Assembly (NCBI RefSeq): GCF_002165255.2
Contig: NZ_CP028561.1
Coordinates: 1,302,001 to 1,366,000, forward strand
DNA length: 64,000 bases
Source of the DNA: Acinetobacter sp. WCHA45
Lineage (GTDB): Bacteria > Pseudomonadota > Gammaproteobacteria > Pseudomonadales > Moraxellaceae
Reading direction: 5' to 3'
The translations under genes and the position numbers were made by a program. Shown here piece by piece: positions 28,315 to 37,844 of the stretch (position 1 is its first letter; every line of letters begins with the position of its first letter). The notes under the pieces are model-generated. The model saw only the letters and a program-made list of their open reading frames with translations. It was not told the DNA's origin and did not search any database.

Positions 28315-29757
28315 GTGGACACGGTTCAAGCAGCAACCATAAGAATAGAGCATGATTTACTTGGCGCAAAAGAAGTGCCAATAGATTGTTATTACGGAAT
28401 TCATACTTTACGCGCAATTGAAAATTTCAAAATTTCTTCGCAAAAAGTTGGACAAAATAGTCACTTTATTCGTGCGTTAGCACAAGTGAAGAAAGCATCT
28501 GCTCAAGCGAATCTAAGTTTTAATAAATTAACAGAAACTCAAAGCTTGGCGATTCAGCGAGCTTGTGATGACTTAATTAATGAAACACAAAAATGGCAAG
28601 ACTCATTTCCAATTGATATTTATCAAGGTGGGGCAGGCACGTCGATTAATATGAACACGAATGAAGTCATTGCCAATATCGCACTTGAATCATTAGGTCA
28701 TCAAAAAGGTCAATATGACATTATTCACCCGAATGATCATATCAACAAATCACAATCAACGAATGATGTGTATCCTACCGCGATTCGTTTATCGACTTAT
28801 TGTTCTCTAGATGCATTATTCACACAAATGGATAAATTGATTACTTCATTTGAGAATAAAGCAATCGAGTTTCGCTATATTTTAAAAATGGGGCGTACCC
28901 AACTTCAAGATGCGGTGCCGATGACACTTGGGCAAGAATTTCATGCATTTGCAACTTTATTAAAAGAAGATGTCCGCCTGATTAAACGTACACGCGAGTT
29001 GTTGCTTGAAGTAAATTTAGGTGCAACTGCAATTGGTACTGGTGTAAATACACCTAAAGGCTATGCTGTAAAAGTAGTTTCGTGTTTGAAACAAATTACA
29101 GGTTTAAATTTAGTTGGTGCTGAAGACTATGTTGAAGCAACCAGTGATTGTGGCGTCTTTATTATTTTATCGAGTGCCTTAAAACGTCTTGCATGTAAAC
29201 TTTCAAAGATTAGCAATGATTTACGTTTGCTAAGTTCAGGACCTCGTACTGGTTTGGGTGAAATCCAATTACCTGAATTACAAGCTGGCTCATCAATTAT
29301 GCCTGCAAAAGTAAATCCAGTTATTCCAGAAGTTGTAAATCAGATTGCATTTAAGGTGATTGGTAACGATCTTACGATTACATTTGCAGCAGAAGCAGGA
29401 CAGTTACAGTTAAATGTCATGGAGCCTGTGATTGCAATTTCCCTCAATGAGTCAATTGAGCTATTAACCCATGCGATTCAAAGTTTGGATGAAAAATGTG
29501 TACGTGGAATCAAAGCACATGAACAAGCATGCCATGATGCGGTCATGCTTAGTGTAGGGATTATTACTTTGCTCGATCCATTATTAGGTCATGCTTTGTG
29601 CGATGAAATTGGTAAGCAATGTATTGCAGAGAATAAAACGATTCAGGAGGTTGTGCTAGAGCGAGGTTTACTCACACAGGCTCAACTTGATGAAATTTTC
29701 TCTTTTGAGAATTTGGTTTCAGAAGTAGATGGTATTCAGGTTGATTATGTTGCTTAA
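28315..29757 (+). CDS. aspA: aspartate ammonia-lyase
   Basis: A 480-residue enzyme that splits aspartate into fumarate and ammonia. The start is GTG at 28315, because the protein then aligns with the AspA N-terminus ([14 protein letters not shown]). A nearby ATG at 28308 is out of frame. The superfamily signature [11 protein letters not shown] near residue 325 and the [13 protein letters not shown] [11 protein letters not shown] block are intact. An NtrC-type palindrome just upstream suggests nitrogen control. Confidence 0.95.
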   Translation: MDTVQAATIRIEHDLLGAKEVPIDCYYGIHTLRAIENFKISSQKVGQNSHFIRALAQVKKASAQANLSFNKLTETQSLAIQRACDDLINETQKWQDSFPIDIYQGGAGTSINMNTNEVIANIALESLGHQKGQYDIIHPNDHINKSQSTNDVYPTAIRLSTYCSLDALFTQMDKLITSFENKAIEFRYILKMGRTQLQDAVPMTLGQEFHAFATLLKEDVRLIKRTRELLLEVNLGATAIGTGVNTPKGYAVKVVSCLKQITGLNLVGAEDYVEATSDCGVFIILSSALKRLACKLSKISNDLRLLSSGPRTGLGEIQLPELQAGSSIMPAKVNPVIPEVVNQIAFKVIGNDLTITFAAEAGQLQLNVMEPVIAISLNESIELLTHAIQSLDEKCVRGIKAHEQACHDAVMLSVGIITLLDPLLGHALCDEIGKQCIAENKTIQEVVLERGLLTQAQLDEIFSFENLVSEVDGIQVDYVA

Positions 29758-29781
29758 TTAATTAATTAATTAAGCATAAAT

Positions 29782-29812
29782 AAAAAGCCCAGTTCTTAAC
29801 TGGGCTTTTTAA
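29782..29812. terminator. bidirectional terminator between aspA and gcvH
   Basis: Perfect 13-bp stem AAAAAGCCCAGTT/AACTGGGCTTTTT with a CTT loop. A TTAA tandem repeat precedes it at 29756-29773. Confidence 0.9.
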
Positions 29813-29831
29813 TGTTTGAATTTATTTAAAA

Positions 29832-30206
29832 TTACAAACCTGATTCATATTCACTATGTGAAAGTAGCTTTTCAACATCAGCCATATTGTCTGGTTTGAT
29901 TTTATAAATCCAACCTTTACCATAAGGCTCTTCATTAACAAAATCAGGATCATCTTCAAGCGCAGTGTTTACTTCAACGACTGTGCCTGAAACAGGGGCA
30001 TGAATGTCAGAAGCAGTTTTGACTGATTCAACAATACCCGCCTGTTCAGTTGCAGTCACATGGCTGCCTACTTCTGGTGTTTCCACATAGACTAAATCGC
30101 CCAACTCATCCTGTGCATGGTCACTGATTCCAGTAACAACTAAATCACCTTCGATTCTTACCCATTCGTGTGTTCGTGCATATTTTAAATCTGCTGGATG
30201 ATTCAT
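29832..30206 (-). CDS. gcvH: glycine cleavage system H protein
   Basis: A 124-residue lipoyl carrier protein. The lipoylation motif ESVKTASD places the modified Lys near residue 63. The fold blocks YARTHEWVR and [12 protein letters not shown] are present. It shuttles the aminomethyl group between the P, T and L proteins. No gcvP or gcvT is in the window, so gcvH stands alone here. Confidence 0.96.
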   Translation of the reverse strand: MNHPADLKYARTHEWVRIEGDLVVTGISDHAQDELGDLVYVETPEVGSHVTATEQAGIVESVKTASDIHAPVSGTVVEVNTALEDDPDFVNEEPYGKGWIYKIKPDNMADVEKLLSHSEYESGL

Positions 30207-30303
30207 GACAACTCCTTAAACAATCTGTCGTATCATTTTATTTGGCTTTATACAGGTTTTTTAGTTAAAACAAAAGTGTTTATAAATGAAGCACTTTGCA
30301 ATA

Positions 30304-31329
30304 TTACAAATAAGGGTCTTTACGCCAGTTACTCGGACTGCGTCCACTCCAGCGCTTAAATGCACGGCTAAAATTTGCTACATCAGAATACCCTAATTCA
30401 TCAGCAATTTGTTCTAAACTATAATCTGTTCTAGATAGTAAAGATGTTGCATGACGATAGCGTACTTCATCTACCAAGGTAGAGAAGGATGTACCTTCAG
30501 CTGCTAGTTGACGTTTGAGAGTGCGATCTGACATATGCAGAAGCTCAGCAACACTCTCGATGCTTAAATAATGCTGTTCTGAATTGGTTAAAATATCACG
30601 TACACGCATTGCAAGGCGACGACGTTCGCCTAAAGCAGAAAGTTCAGTTTCACACTGATTAATTGCAATTTGGCTGGCAATTGGATCTGCATTGACCATT
30701 TTTAAACCGAGGTATTTTTTATCAAAACTCGAAATTAAATGCGGCTGATTAAAACGTACTGTACTGGTTAATTTATCACGATATTTATCAAAGCCCGCAG
30801 GCTCAGGGAAATCTAAATCAACTTCACTCTTTAAGTCTTCAATTCCTGTCAAGGCTTTGGCCATGGTCATAATACCAATCGTTAAACCTAAGATAATTTC
30901 AGTACGTAATGGTTCAACTTCAATATCACATTGTAGTTGTAAGGTTGCTTTAGATCCAAAAGTAGAAAAGTAAAGTTGTAAAAAAGGTAAGCGTAATTGA
31001 ATGAAACGGCTTGCAAGTGCAATCGCATCGGTAATGTCATGCGCAGTCATAATGGCATAACCAATAAAACCGTGAATAGAAATACGCATTTGCGTACCTA
31101 GGTGAAATCCTAATGTACTTTCACCTGTTAAACGCAAGGAATGTTTAACTAATTCATTCGCAATAGGCGTAGGAATTCGATAATTTGGGTCAGCTAATTG
31201 CTCACTGGTTAAATGAAAAGGAGCAAATAAGGTTTCATCGCTATATCCCCAGCGTGAAACAACATCTAATAGCAATAAGCCATAGACGCCTGGTATACCT
31301 TGATCTTGACGAGTTGAAGTTGTTTGCAT
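30304..31329 (-). CDS. AraC family transcriptional regulator
   Basis: A 341-residue regulator. Residues 20-205 form the N-terminal ligand-binding domain of the Arabinose_bd/OruR-like type. The C-terminal double helix-turn-helix lies at about 235-335, with LLHMSDRTLKRQL and the AraC signature LGYSDVANFSRAFKRWSG. The ligand is unknown. It lies on the same strand between a MaoC-type gene and gcvH, and either could be a target, but nothing in the sequence decides. Confidence 0.88.
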   Translation of the reverse strand: MQTTSTRQDQGIPGVYGLLLLDVVSRWGYSDETLFAPFHLTSEQLADPNYRIPTPIANELVKHSLRLTGESTLGFHLGTQMRISIHGFIGYAIMTAHDITDAIALASRFIQLRLPFLQLYFSTFGSKATLQLQCDIEVEPLRTEIILGLTIGIMTMAKALTGIEDLKSEVDLDFPEPAGFDKYRDKLTSTVRFNQPHLISSFDKKYLGLKMVNADPIASQIAINQCETELSALGERRRLAMRVRDILTNSEQHYLSIESVAELLHMSDRTLKRQLAAEGTSFSTLVDEVRYRHATSLLSRTDYSLEQIADELGYSDVANFSRAFKRWSGRSPSNWRKDPYL

Positions 31330-31456
31330 GTGCTTTCCGTGGCGCTCATCAATTTTGCCAATATCTTTTAAACATTTATGTCTGAAACATCTTTACACGA
31401 AATAAAATAATCAATCATAAAAATTGTTGGACAAAAGAGTCATCCAATCTCCAAAA

Positions 31457-31897
31457 TTAAGCTGCTTTTCTAAAGACCATTATTTTGGTTGTTGATATTA
31501 ATAGCACATCGCCATGTTGGTTCAAAGCTTGCGTAACGTAACTGACGATACCGCGATCGGTTTTGGTTTTAGACGGCACGATTGCCGTAATTTCAATTTC
31601 TACATGAATCTTATCACCAACACGGGTAGGGCGAGGCCAACGAAGACTAGATTCTGAACCCAGTAAACCACCTGCGATGGGAAAACATTCGGTCCACAAA
31701 CGCATTGTGATTGCTGAGGTATGCCAGCCGCTGGCAGCTAAACCTTGAAAAATAGGATGTTGCTCAGCTGCTTGCTCATCTAAATGAAATGGTTGGGGGT
31801 CATACTGGCTTGCAAATTGTTTCACTTCTTCAAGCGTGATTTCATAGTCACGACTAATGAAGCGATCTCCAATATTTAAGTCTTCTAAATACAACAT
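31457..31897 (-). CDS. MaoC family hotdog dehydratase
   Basis: A 146-residue single-domain MaoC-like (R)-specific enoyl hydratase. The hotdog motif FASQYDPQPFHLDEQAA includes the Asp and His residues used for hydration, followed by GLAASGWHTSAITMRL. It should act on acyl-thioesters. The start overlaps the stop of the ABC exporter gene (TAATG), so the two are translationally coupled. Confidence 0.88.
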   Translation of the reverse strand: MLYLEDLNIGDRFISRDYEITLEEVKQFASQYDPQPFHLDEQAAEQHPIFQGLAASGWHTSAITMRLWTECFPIAGGLLGSESSLRWPRPTRVGDKIHVEIEITAIVPSKTKTDRGIVSYVTQALNQHGDVLLISTTKIMVFRKAA

Positions 31898-33747
31898 TAT
31901 TCTGTGTCCTGAGCAACTGCTCGCTCCTCAACTAAAAAACCACCTGTTTGGCGTTTCCATAATTGTGCATACAAGCCATCATTTGCAATAAGCTGCTCAT
32001 GTGTACCTTGTTCAGCAATTTTGCCTTGATCAAGTACAATGAGACGATCCATTTGAGCAATAGTAGATAAACGGTGTGCAATTGCAATGACTGTTTTGCC
32101 AACCATTAAGTCATTTAAACTGCTTTGAATCGCGGCTTCAACTTCTGAGTCAAGCGCACTTGTTGCTTCGTCTAAAATAAGAATAGGTGCGTCTTTCAAG
32201 AAAACTCTAGAAATAGCAATACGTTGACGTTGGCCGCCAGAAAGTTTTACGCCACGCTCGCCGACATAAGCATCAAATCCAACACGTCCTTTCTGATCAG
32301 TCAATTGTGGAATAAATTCTTCTGCTTTAGCTTTTTTGATAGCAAGCTGAATCTCTGCTTCAGTCGCATTAGGGCGACCATATTTGATATTTTCAGCTAC
32401 CGTACGATGTAATAGAGAAGTATCTTGAGTGACCAGTGCAATATTTGCACGTAAACTATCTTGTGTAACATCATGGATGTTTTGTCCATCAATCAAGATA
32501 CGACCCTGATTAATATCATAAAAATGCAAAAGTAGCTGAATAAGGGTAGATTTACCCGCACCAGAACGACCAACAATACCTATTTTCTCACCAGGCTTAA
32601 TCGTAAGATTAAAATGATCAATTACATTTTTTTGATTATAAGCAAAACTAACATCTTCAAAACGAATTTCACCCTGTTGAACTTTTAGTTCAGTTGCATC
32701 TTTTTTATCTTGAATCTGGATAGGCTTACCTAGAGTTTTCATACCATCTTGAATGGTACCAACATTTTCAAACAGCATGGTGATGTGCCACATGATGAAT
32801 TCTGCTAGGCTATCGAGTTTTAAAACCATCGCCGTGGTTGCTGCAATTACACCAATAGCAGCTTGACCTTGGGTCCATAACCAAACAGAACTACCAATCA
32901 CGCCAATAAAGAGAAAAGCACTGAGTAAACGAATGCTGATTTGGTATTTCACAGCTAAGCGCATCTGTTTATAAACAGTGACCATAAATTCTTGCATGGA
33001 CTCTTTTGCATACTGACTTTCACGACCAGCATGTGCAAACAATTTCACAGTTTGAATATTGGTATAAGCATCGGTAACGCGTCCAGTCATAATAGCGCGC
33101 GCATCTGCCTGTTGTTGTGAAACTTTACCAAGACGAGGAATGAAATAACTGGCAATCGCGATAAATAAGATCAGCCATAAAAGTAATGGGACGATTAAAA
33201 CAGGCGAAATAGAGCCTAATACAAAGCTAATCGTAATAAAGTAAATCAGTACATAAACCAACATGTCACCAAGGATCATCCAAAATTCACGAACTGCTAA
33301 TGCAGTTTGCATAACTTTGGCAGACAAGCGGCCAGCGAAGTCAGTGTGGAAAAAATCTAAGGTTTGTTGCAACAATAAGTTATGGAATAACCAGCGCATA
33401 CGCATTGGAAAATTACTAAATAACACTTGGTGTTTGACGATAGATTGCAAACTTACGAAGAAAATATTTGCGAATAAAATACTTATGAGAATAGTTAGAT
33501 TTTCATGATTCGTTTCTAAAAAGGTATTAGGCTGACTTTTAGTGAGCCAATCAACTAGTTTACCAATATAAGAAAAGAATAATGCCTCAAAGCACGCTGC
33601 AGCAGCTGTACAAGCAATAAGTAAAAAGAGGAATGGTCTGACTCCTTTCGTTGATTGCCAAACAAAAGCAAAAAAAGTAGTCGGTAATGGTTTGTTTAAA
33701 TCTTTCGTTGGGTAAGGATCAACTAATTTTTCAAACCAACTCAGCAT
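31897..33747 (-). CDS. ABC exporter with fused membrane and ATPase domains
   Basis: A 616-residue half-transporter of the type IV (MsbA-like) fold. Residues 30-335 hold about six transmembrane helices and residues 355-595 the ATPase. The Walker A is GRSGAGKST, the signature LSGGQRQR and the Walker B ILILDEATSALDSE. It should work as a homodimer in the inner membrane. Substrate unknown; a lipid or drug is typical of the family. Its stop codon overlaps the start of the MaoC-type gene. Confidence 0.9.
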   Translation of the reverse strand: MLSWFEKLVDPYPTKDLNKPLPTTFFAFVWQSTKGVRPFLFLLIACTAAAACFEALFFSYIGKLVDWLTKSQPNTFLETNHENLTILISILFANIFFVSLQSIVKHQVLFSNFPMRMRWLFHNLLLQQTLDFFHTDFAGRLSAKVMQTALAVREFWMILGDMLVYVLIYFITISFVLGSISPVLIVPLLLWLILFIAIASYFIPRLGKVSQQQADARAIMTGRVTDAYTNIQTVKLFAHAGRESQYAKESMQEFMVTVYKQMRLAVKYQISIRLLSAFLFIGVIGSSVWLWTQGQAAIGVIAATTAMVLKLDSLAEFIMWHITMLFENVGTIQDGMKTLGKPIQIQDKKDATELKVQQGEIRFEDVSFAYNQKNVIDHFNLTIKPGEKIGIVGRSGAGKSTLIQLLLHFYDINQGRILIDGQNIHDVTQDSLRANIALVTQDTSLLHRTVAENIKYGRPNATEAEIQLAIKKAKAEEFIPQLTDQKGRVGFDAYVGERGVKLSGGQRQRIAISRVFLKDAPILILDEATSALDSEVEAAIQSSLNDLMVGKTVIAIAHRLSTIAQMDRLIVLDQGKIAEQGTHEQLIANDGLYAQLWKRQTGGFLVEERAVAQDTE

Positions 33748-33991
33748 TACACTTATCCTCTGATGAAATTCTAATTCAGCTAGTTCAGTAGCATATCAGA
33801 AAATTAGCTTTAGAGATGAAAAGAGCGAATGTGGTTTTGTTCGCAAAAGGATAATTAAATTCCCAATTTAATTTCGAAAATAGTTTATTTTAAATAAGAT
33901 TTGTTATTAATTTTTTCTTAACAAATAATATGATAAATGAAATTGCTAACGAATTATTTTAACTGATCATTAGCAATCCAAATGGTTGATA

Positions 33992-34522
33992 TTAACGAAT
34001 GGTGTAAATGGTATCGAAGTTAACATCTACTGTACAAATAAGTAAATTACAAATTAAATTATTGTTTAGTAAATTTGAAATTTGATTACTTAGATTCATT
34101 TCAAATGCTGTTAATTCTCTCATGATTATTTGGCATGCGTTATTAAATTCATGAATATTCCAGTCTTTATTAAATAAAAATTTTATAGCGTTTAAATTGT
34201 TTAATTCATACATCAAGGTGTGATGAAGTGAGAATCCTTTATCATCAACTATATTTGAACTTTGGAAGAGAATTGGTTCGAGTTGATTCGCTTTGATGAG
34301 CATTAATGAATCAATTATTTTGTTTCTAAGCTCATTATTTAAGCTATTAAAGAAACCAAAAGAAAATGTTGCAATGACCGCAGCATCCATCCAAAGTGTA
34401 GATTTATGACTCATTTTTTCTAAATGAAGTTCTATAAATTCAGATTGATTTCCGATATTCTCAGTTTGGGAGAAAAATGAGTAATCTTTTTCATTTTTGA
34501 ATTTTATTGCTGAGTGAGGCAT
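33992..34522 (-). CDS. hypothetical protein of unknown family
   Basis: A 176-residue protein, very rich in Asn, Leu, Ile and Phe, without signal peptide. One moderately hydrophobic stretch lies at residues 44-60 (WMDAAVIATFSFGFF). No motif recognised. The flanking DNA is strongly A+T-rich, and the adjoining region holds a possible gene fragment and an IS4-family remnant. Recent acquisition is therefore plausible. Confidence 0.6.
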   Translation of the reverse strand: MPHSAIKFKNEKDYSFFSQTENIGNQSEFIELHLEKMSHKSTLWMDAAVIATFSFGFFNSLNNELRNKIIDSLMLIKANQLEPILFQSSNIVDDKGFSLHHTLMYELNNLNAIKFLFNKDWNIHEFNNACQIIMRELTAFEMNLSNQISNLLNNNLICNLLICTVDVNFDTIYTIR

Positions 34523-34883
34523 CTTCTAACTTATTATTACATTAATTAACAATATTGATACATAATGATTTTTTTTAAATTAAAATTCAATAGGTTTTAT
34601 TAATATTTATTTCTTTTGATTGGTTATTGATCCGAAAATGCCTATTTGATCAATCTTTCTATTTGGAGAGTTATAATAAGTTAATTATATTAAATTAATA
34701 TGAAAGGTATTTAATAATATTTAAAACTTAGGGGTATTATCTCATTTTTTATAGAAACTGCGAATGAGATCTTAGTTTTGTATTCAAATAACTATTAGTA
34801 GGATAGAAAATTTCTGTCTTTTCCCCACAAGTGTTTAGGAGATAAAACTGATATAAGTGAGAGACATTTTAGATGTATGTTGA
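34523..34883. other. A+T-rich stretch without recognisable gene
   Basis: About 360 bases with frequent stops in all frames. Nothing recognised beyond presumptive promoter DNA for the hypothetical gene at 33992-34522. Confidence 0.4.
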
Positions 34884-35057
34884 ACGAGTCGGTTTGATAC
34901 AAAAGATGGGAAACCTAAGCGAGTAGTTAACAGGCTACGGATTGGTAATGGAGAGGAGTGTACCCACTTAAAGTTCTATTTGTTTCATAGAGGAAGAGCA
35001 AGACACTACACTAGGCAATTATTTAAAAATTCATTTGAAATACAACTTTTACAGTGA
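34884..35057 (+). pseudogene. possible gene fragment of unknown origin
   Basis: 57 codons remain open after a TGA at 34881. There is no ATG start and no ribosome-binding site. The translation is basic and protein-like (FDTKDGKPKRVVNRLRIGNG, then HLKFYLFHRGRARHYTRQL). Base composition is less A+T-rich than the flanks. It looks like the 3' remnant of a foreign gene, but the family is not recognised. Confidence 0.3.
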
Positions 35058-35127
35058 AAAATCAATGCATAAAACGTGATACAAGGCGTATACTCAAATT
35101 AACCATTACAATCACATAGGATTAGAA

Positions 35128-35322
35128 ATGCTTCTTAAATTTGCGATTCGCTTTATGGCTGTCCTCCTTTCAGTACTTATCTTGGCTGCTATCGTTATTC
35201 AGTTCTTCTTCTCAAGCAAATTAACCACAGATTTGTGGATTATTGTAGTTCCTGTGATCTTAGGTATTCCAATTGTTACCTCAGTCGTAATTGCTAAAGA
35301 CGATGAGTTAAGCATTCAGTGA
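35128..35322 (+). CDS. small two-helix membrane protein
   Basis: A 64-residue protein with two hydrophobic helices (about residues 5-28 and 35-55) and a short charged tail. AGGATTAG lies upstream of the ATG with workable spacing. No family recognised. A terminator hairpin follows 30 bases downstream, so it is probably a real monocistronic gene. Confidence 0.6.
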   Translation: MLLKFAIRFMAVLLSVLILAAIVIQFFFSSKLTTDLWIIVVPVILGIPIVTSVVIAKDDELSIQ

Positions 35323-35352
35323 TACATACATGAATAATTAAAGTAACTATTT

Positions 35353-35379
35353 AAAAAGCTCATGCCAATGGGCTTTTTT
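35353..35379 (+). terminator. intrinsic terminator after small membrane protein gene
   Basis: Stem AAAAAGCTCAT/ATGGGCTTTTT with a GCCA loop (one G-T pair), T-run included. Confidence 0.75.
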
Positions 35380-35382
35380 CTT

Positions 35383-36164
35383 TGTACACGACAAAAAAAG
35401 ATAACTCATTGAAATAATGGCATAATACTTGTTTTCTAACGACCAATATGATGAAATATTTCAATGATTTACATCTCATCTTAAACAAATATCTAAAGTG
35501 GAACAAGTCACATGCAAAATGTTTTACACTGATTATGCTGGCATTAATTGTAAAACAGAGCTGTTAATTGAAAATGACATTAACTTTTGTATACGTGTTA
35601 AAAACACTTTATTGTGACCAATCACTTAGCCAAGAATCATAAATTTAGTGATTTATTTCGTCATCTTCAAGTTGGTCAAACTGAATGTCGTAAACGACGT
35701 ATTTGGGTCGGTCGAGTGAAACTGTATATTAGTGCGCTACGATTAGAAGATGGAGAACTTTTACTTGTTGTTTCTCCTATGTTTAATGCTTCAGCTATTC
35801 GTGATTATGCATTACGCTGGGAAATCGAAACCTTATTTAGTTGTCTCAAAGGACGTGGATTCAATCTTGAAAATACTCGTTTAACAGACCCTAGACGAGT
35901 CAAGGAATTGATAGCAGTGCTAGCTATCGTTTTATGTTGGTGCTATTTAACAGGTGAATGGCAACATGATCGGAAAAAAGTGATAAAAATAAAGAAGCAT
36001 GGACGACTTTCAGTAAGTTTATTTCGCTACGGTTTGCACTATGTTCAGATGGCTATTCTACGTTTGATTGGTTTTGGAAAAAAGAAGAATTTAAGAAAGT
36101 GCTCGCAATTTTAAGGAAGAAAAAGCCTGATAGGACAAGGGCCCTATGAAATTTGTCGTGTACA
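35383..36164. mobile_element. internally deleted IS4-family insertion sequence remnant
   Basis: Terminal inverted repeats TGTACACGACAAA (35383-35395) and TTTGTCGTGTACA (36152-36164) bound about 780 bases that carry a gapped IS4-family transposase. The element is roughly half of a full IS4-family length. No target duplication was found by eye. It is inserted between the small membrane protein's terminator and the fpr terminator, so neither transcript is cut. Confidence 0.85.
35451..36114 (+). pseudogene. IS4-family transposase with internal deletion
   Basis: An N-terminal fragment starts at the ATG 35451 (LHLILNKYLKWNKSHAKC). After stops and a deletion the frame resumes at about 35614 with TNHLAKNHKFSDLFRHLQVG. 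It ends with the IS4 C-terminal DDE part, where YALRWEIETLFSCLKGRGFN contains the catalytic Glu of the YREK-like motif. The central catalytic region is missing, so the protein is inactive. Confidence 0.85.
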
Positions 36165-36173
36165 GAGAGATAA

Positions 36174-36206
36174 AAAGAAACCGAGGGATCATCTCGGTTT
36201 CTTTTA
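36174..36206 (-). terminator. intrinsic terminator of fpr
   Basis: Stem AAGAAACCGAG/CTCGGTTTCTT just after the fpr stop, T-rich on the minus strand. Confidence 0.8.
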
Positions 36207-36221
36207 TATCGTTATTGACGT

Positions 36222-37001
36222 TTATTTTTCAACAAATGCACGTTCAATAACATAATCACCCATTACACCCATACGAGGGGATTCAACCAAACCATGTTGG
36301 TCAAGTAAAGCAGCCACGTCTTTTAGGAAAGCAGGGCTACCACAAAGCATTGCACGGTCAGTTTCACGATTGAAACGTGGCAAACCAATTTTTTCAAATA
36401 ATTGACCAGATTCAATTGCGGTTGTAACGCGACCTTGGGTGTGGAAAGGTTCACGAGTCACTGTTGGATAGTAGATTAATTTATCTTTGATACCCAATTC
36501 TTCAAAGAACTCATGGTTTGGTAGTTCATTTAAGATTAAATCTTGGTATGCAAGCTCTGATACATAACGCGTACCGTGAACCATGATCACTTTTTCAAAT
36601 TTTTCATATGTTTCAGGATCACGTAATAAAGCCAAGAATGGTGCTAGTCCTGTACCTGAAGATAACAGATATAGGTTTTTACCTGGCAATAAATCATCAT
36701 GTACAAGAGTACCTGTAGGTTTTTTAGAAATAAGGATTTCGTCGCCCACTTGTACTTTTTGTAAGATAGAAGTGAGTGGACCATCTTGTACTTTAATTGA
36801 GAAGAATTCGAGTTCTTCTTCATAATTCGCACTCGCAATCGAATACGCACGCATTAAAGGCTTACCATTCACTTCAAGTCCGATCATCACAAACTGACCA
36901 TTTTTAAAACGTAAGCTTGTATCGCGCGTGGTTTTAAAACTGAAAAGCGTGTCATTCCAGTGGTGAACATGAGTAATGCGTTCAACGTTAAAAGCAGCCA
37001 T
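36222..37001 (-). CDS. fpr: ferredoxin--NADP+ reductase
   Basis: A 259-residue FAD enzyme that moves electrons between NADPH and ferredoxin or flavodoxin. The FAD-binding motif RAYSIASA is near residue 50, the NADP-binding block LLSSGTGLAPFLALLRDP near residue 110, and the C-terminal end matches bacterial subclass I Fpr. Length equals the usual 257-259. The gene is divergent to trmO. Confidence 0.95.
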   Translation of the reverse strand: MAAFNVERITHVHHWNDTLFSFKTTRDTSLRFKNGQFVMIGLEVNGKPLMRAYSIASANYEEELEFFSIKVQDGPLTSILQKVQVGDEILISKKPTGTLVHDDLLPGKNLYLLSSGTGLAPFLALLRDPETYEKFEKVIMVHGTRYVSELAYQDLILNELPNHEFFEELGIKDKLIYYPTVTREPFHTQGRVTTAIESGQLFEKIGLPRFNRETDRAMLCGSPAFLKDVAALLDQHGLVESPRMGVMGDYVIERAFVEK

Positions 37002-37101
37002 TAAAGGTCTCGATCACAGTTAAAAGAAACAGATTGCTATTCTAATCTAAAATCATTCTCTATAAACTGAATATATTTAATTGTGTTTATAAGAAAAAGT
37101 G

Positions 37102-37836
37102 ATGAGCAATTCTGTGGTCATGCCGATCATCGGTTATATGCATTCTCCTTATCAGGAGAAATTTGGTATTCCAAGACAGCCAAATTTGGTGCAGGTGGAG
37201 TCCTATATAGAGTTGTCAGAACCTTATAATGATCTTTCGGCATTTGAGGGAATTGAAGACTTCAGTCATTTATGGTTATTGTGGCAATTCCATGATAATA
37301 AAAATACTGATAACTCCTTGAATCAAATGTCTAAATTCCGTCCACAAGTACGTCCACCTAGATTAGGTGGTAATCAAAAAATTGGAGTATTTGCAACGAG
37401 GAGTATGTATCGTCCATCTCCTATAGGTCTGTCGGTCGTTCGCTTTTTACGTGTTGAAAAATGTGCTAAGAGTGTTCGAATGTATGTGATGGGAAGTGAT
37501 TTACTCAATAAAACTCCAATTTTGGATATTAAACCTTATATCCATTATTCAGATGCTGTGATGGATTCAGTCAGTGGCTATGCGCAAGACGAGCCGATTC
37601 GAAAGCGTGTTCTATGGAGCGAATTAGCACAATCGATTAAGCACAAGTTCATTCAAGAGAATGACACTCAGCCGAGAATCTTTGACGAGTTAGAACAAGT
37701 TTTATCTTTAGATCCACGGCCTGCTTATCATGATGATGCGAGTCGAATTTATAAAATGAAGTTTTCCACGTTCGATGTGAGTTTTAATGTTGACGATGAA
37801 AAGATCAACATATTAAACCTTGAAACTCTCAATTAG
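37102..37836 (+). CDS. trmO: tRNA (adenine37-N6)-methyltransferase TrmO (TsaA/YaeB)
   Basis: 244 residues from the ATG at 37102; a GTG one codon earlier is equally in frame. The TrmO barrel motifs are FGIPRQPNLV, FSHLWLLWQFH, RPPRLGGNQKIGVFATRSMY, RPSPIGLSVV and LDIKPYIHYSDA. It methylates the N6 of t6A37 in tRNA-Thr. A C-terminal domain of about 80 residues is present as in E. coli YaeB. Confidence 0.94.
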   Translation: MSNSVVMPIIGYMHSPYQEKFGIPRQPNLVQVESYIELSEPYNDLSAFEGIEDFSHLWLLWQFHDNKNTDNSLNQMSKFRPQVRPPRLGGNQKIGVFATRSMYRPSPIGLSVVRFLRVEKCAKSVRMYVMGSDLLNKTPILDIKPYIHYSDAVMDSVSGYAQDEPIRKRVLWSELAQSIKHKFIQENDTQPRIFDELEQVLSLDPRPAYHDDASRIYKMKFSTFDVSFNVDDEKINILNLETLN

Positions 37837-37844
37837 CATTAATA

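Noticed and set aside
29756..29773. Tandem TTAA repeat after aspA
   Set aside because: A short simple repeat beside a terminator; no sign of a transposon footprint.
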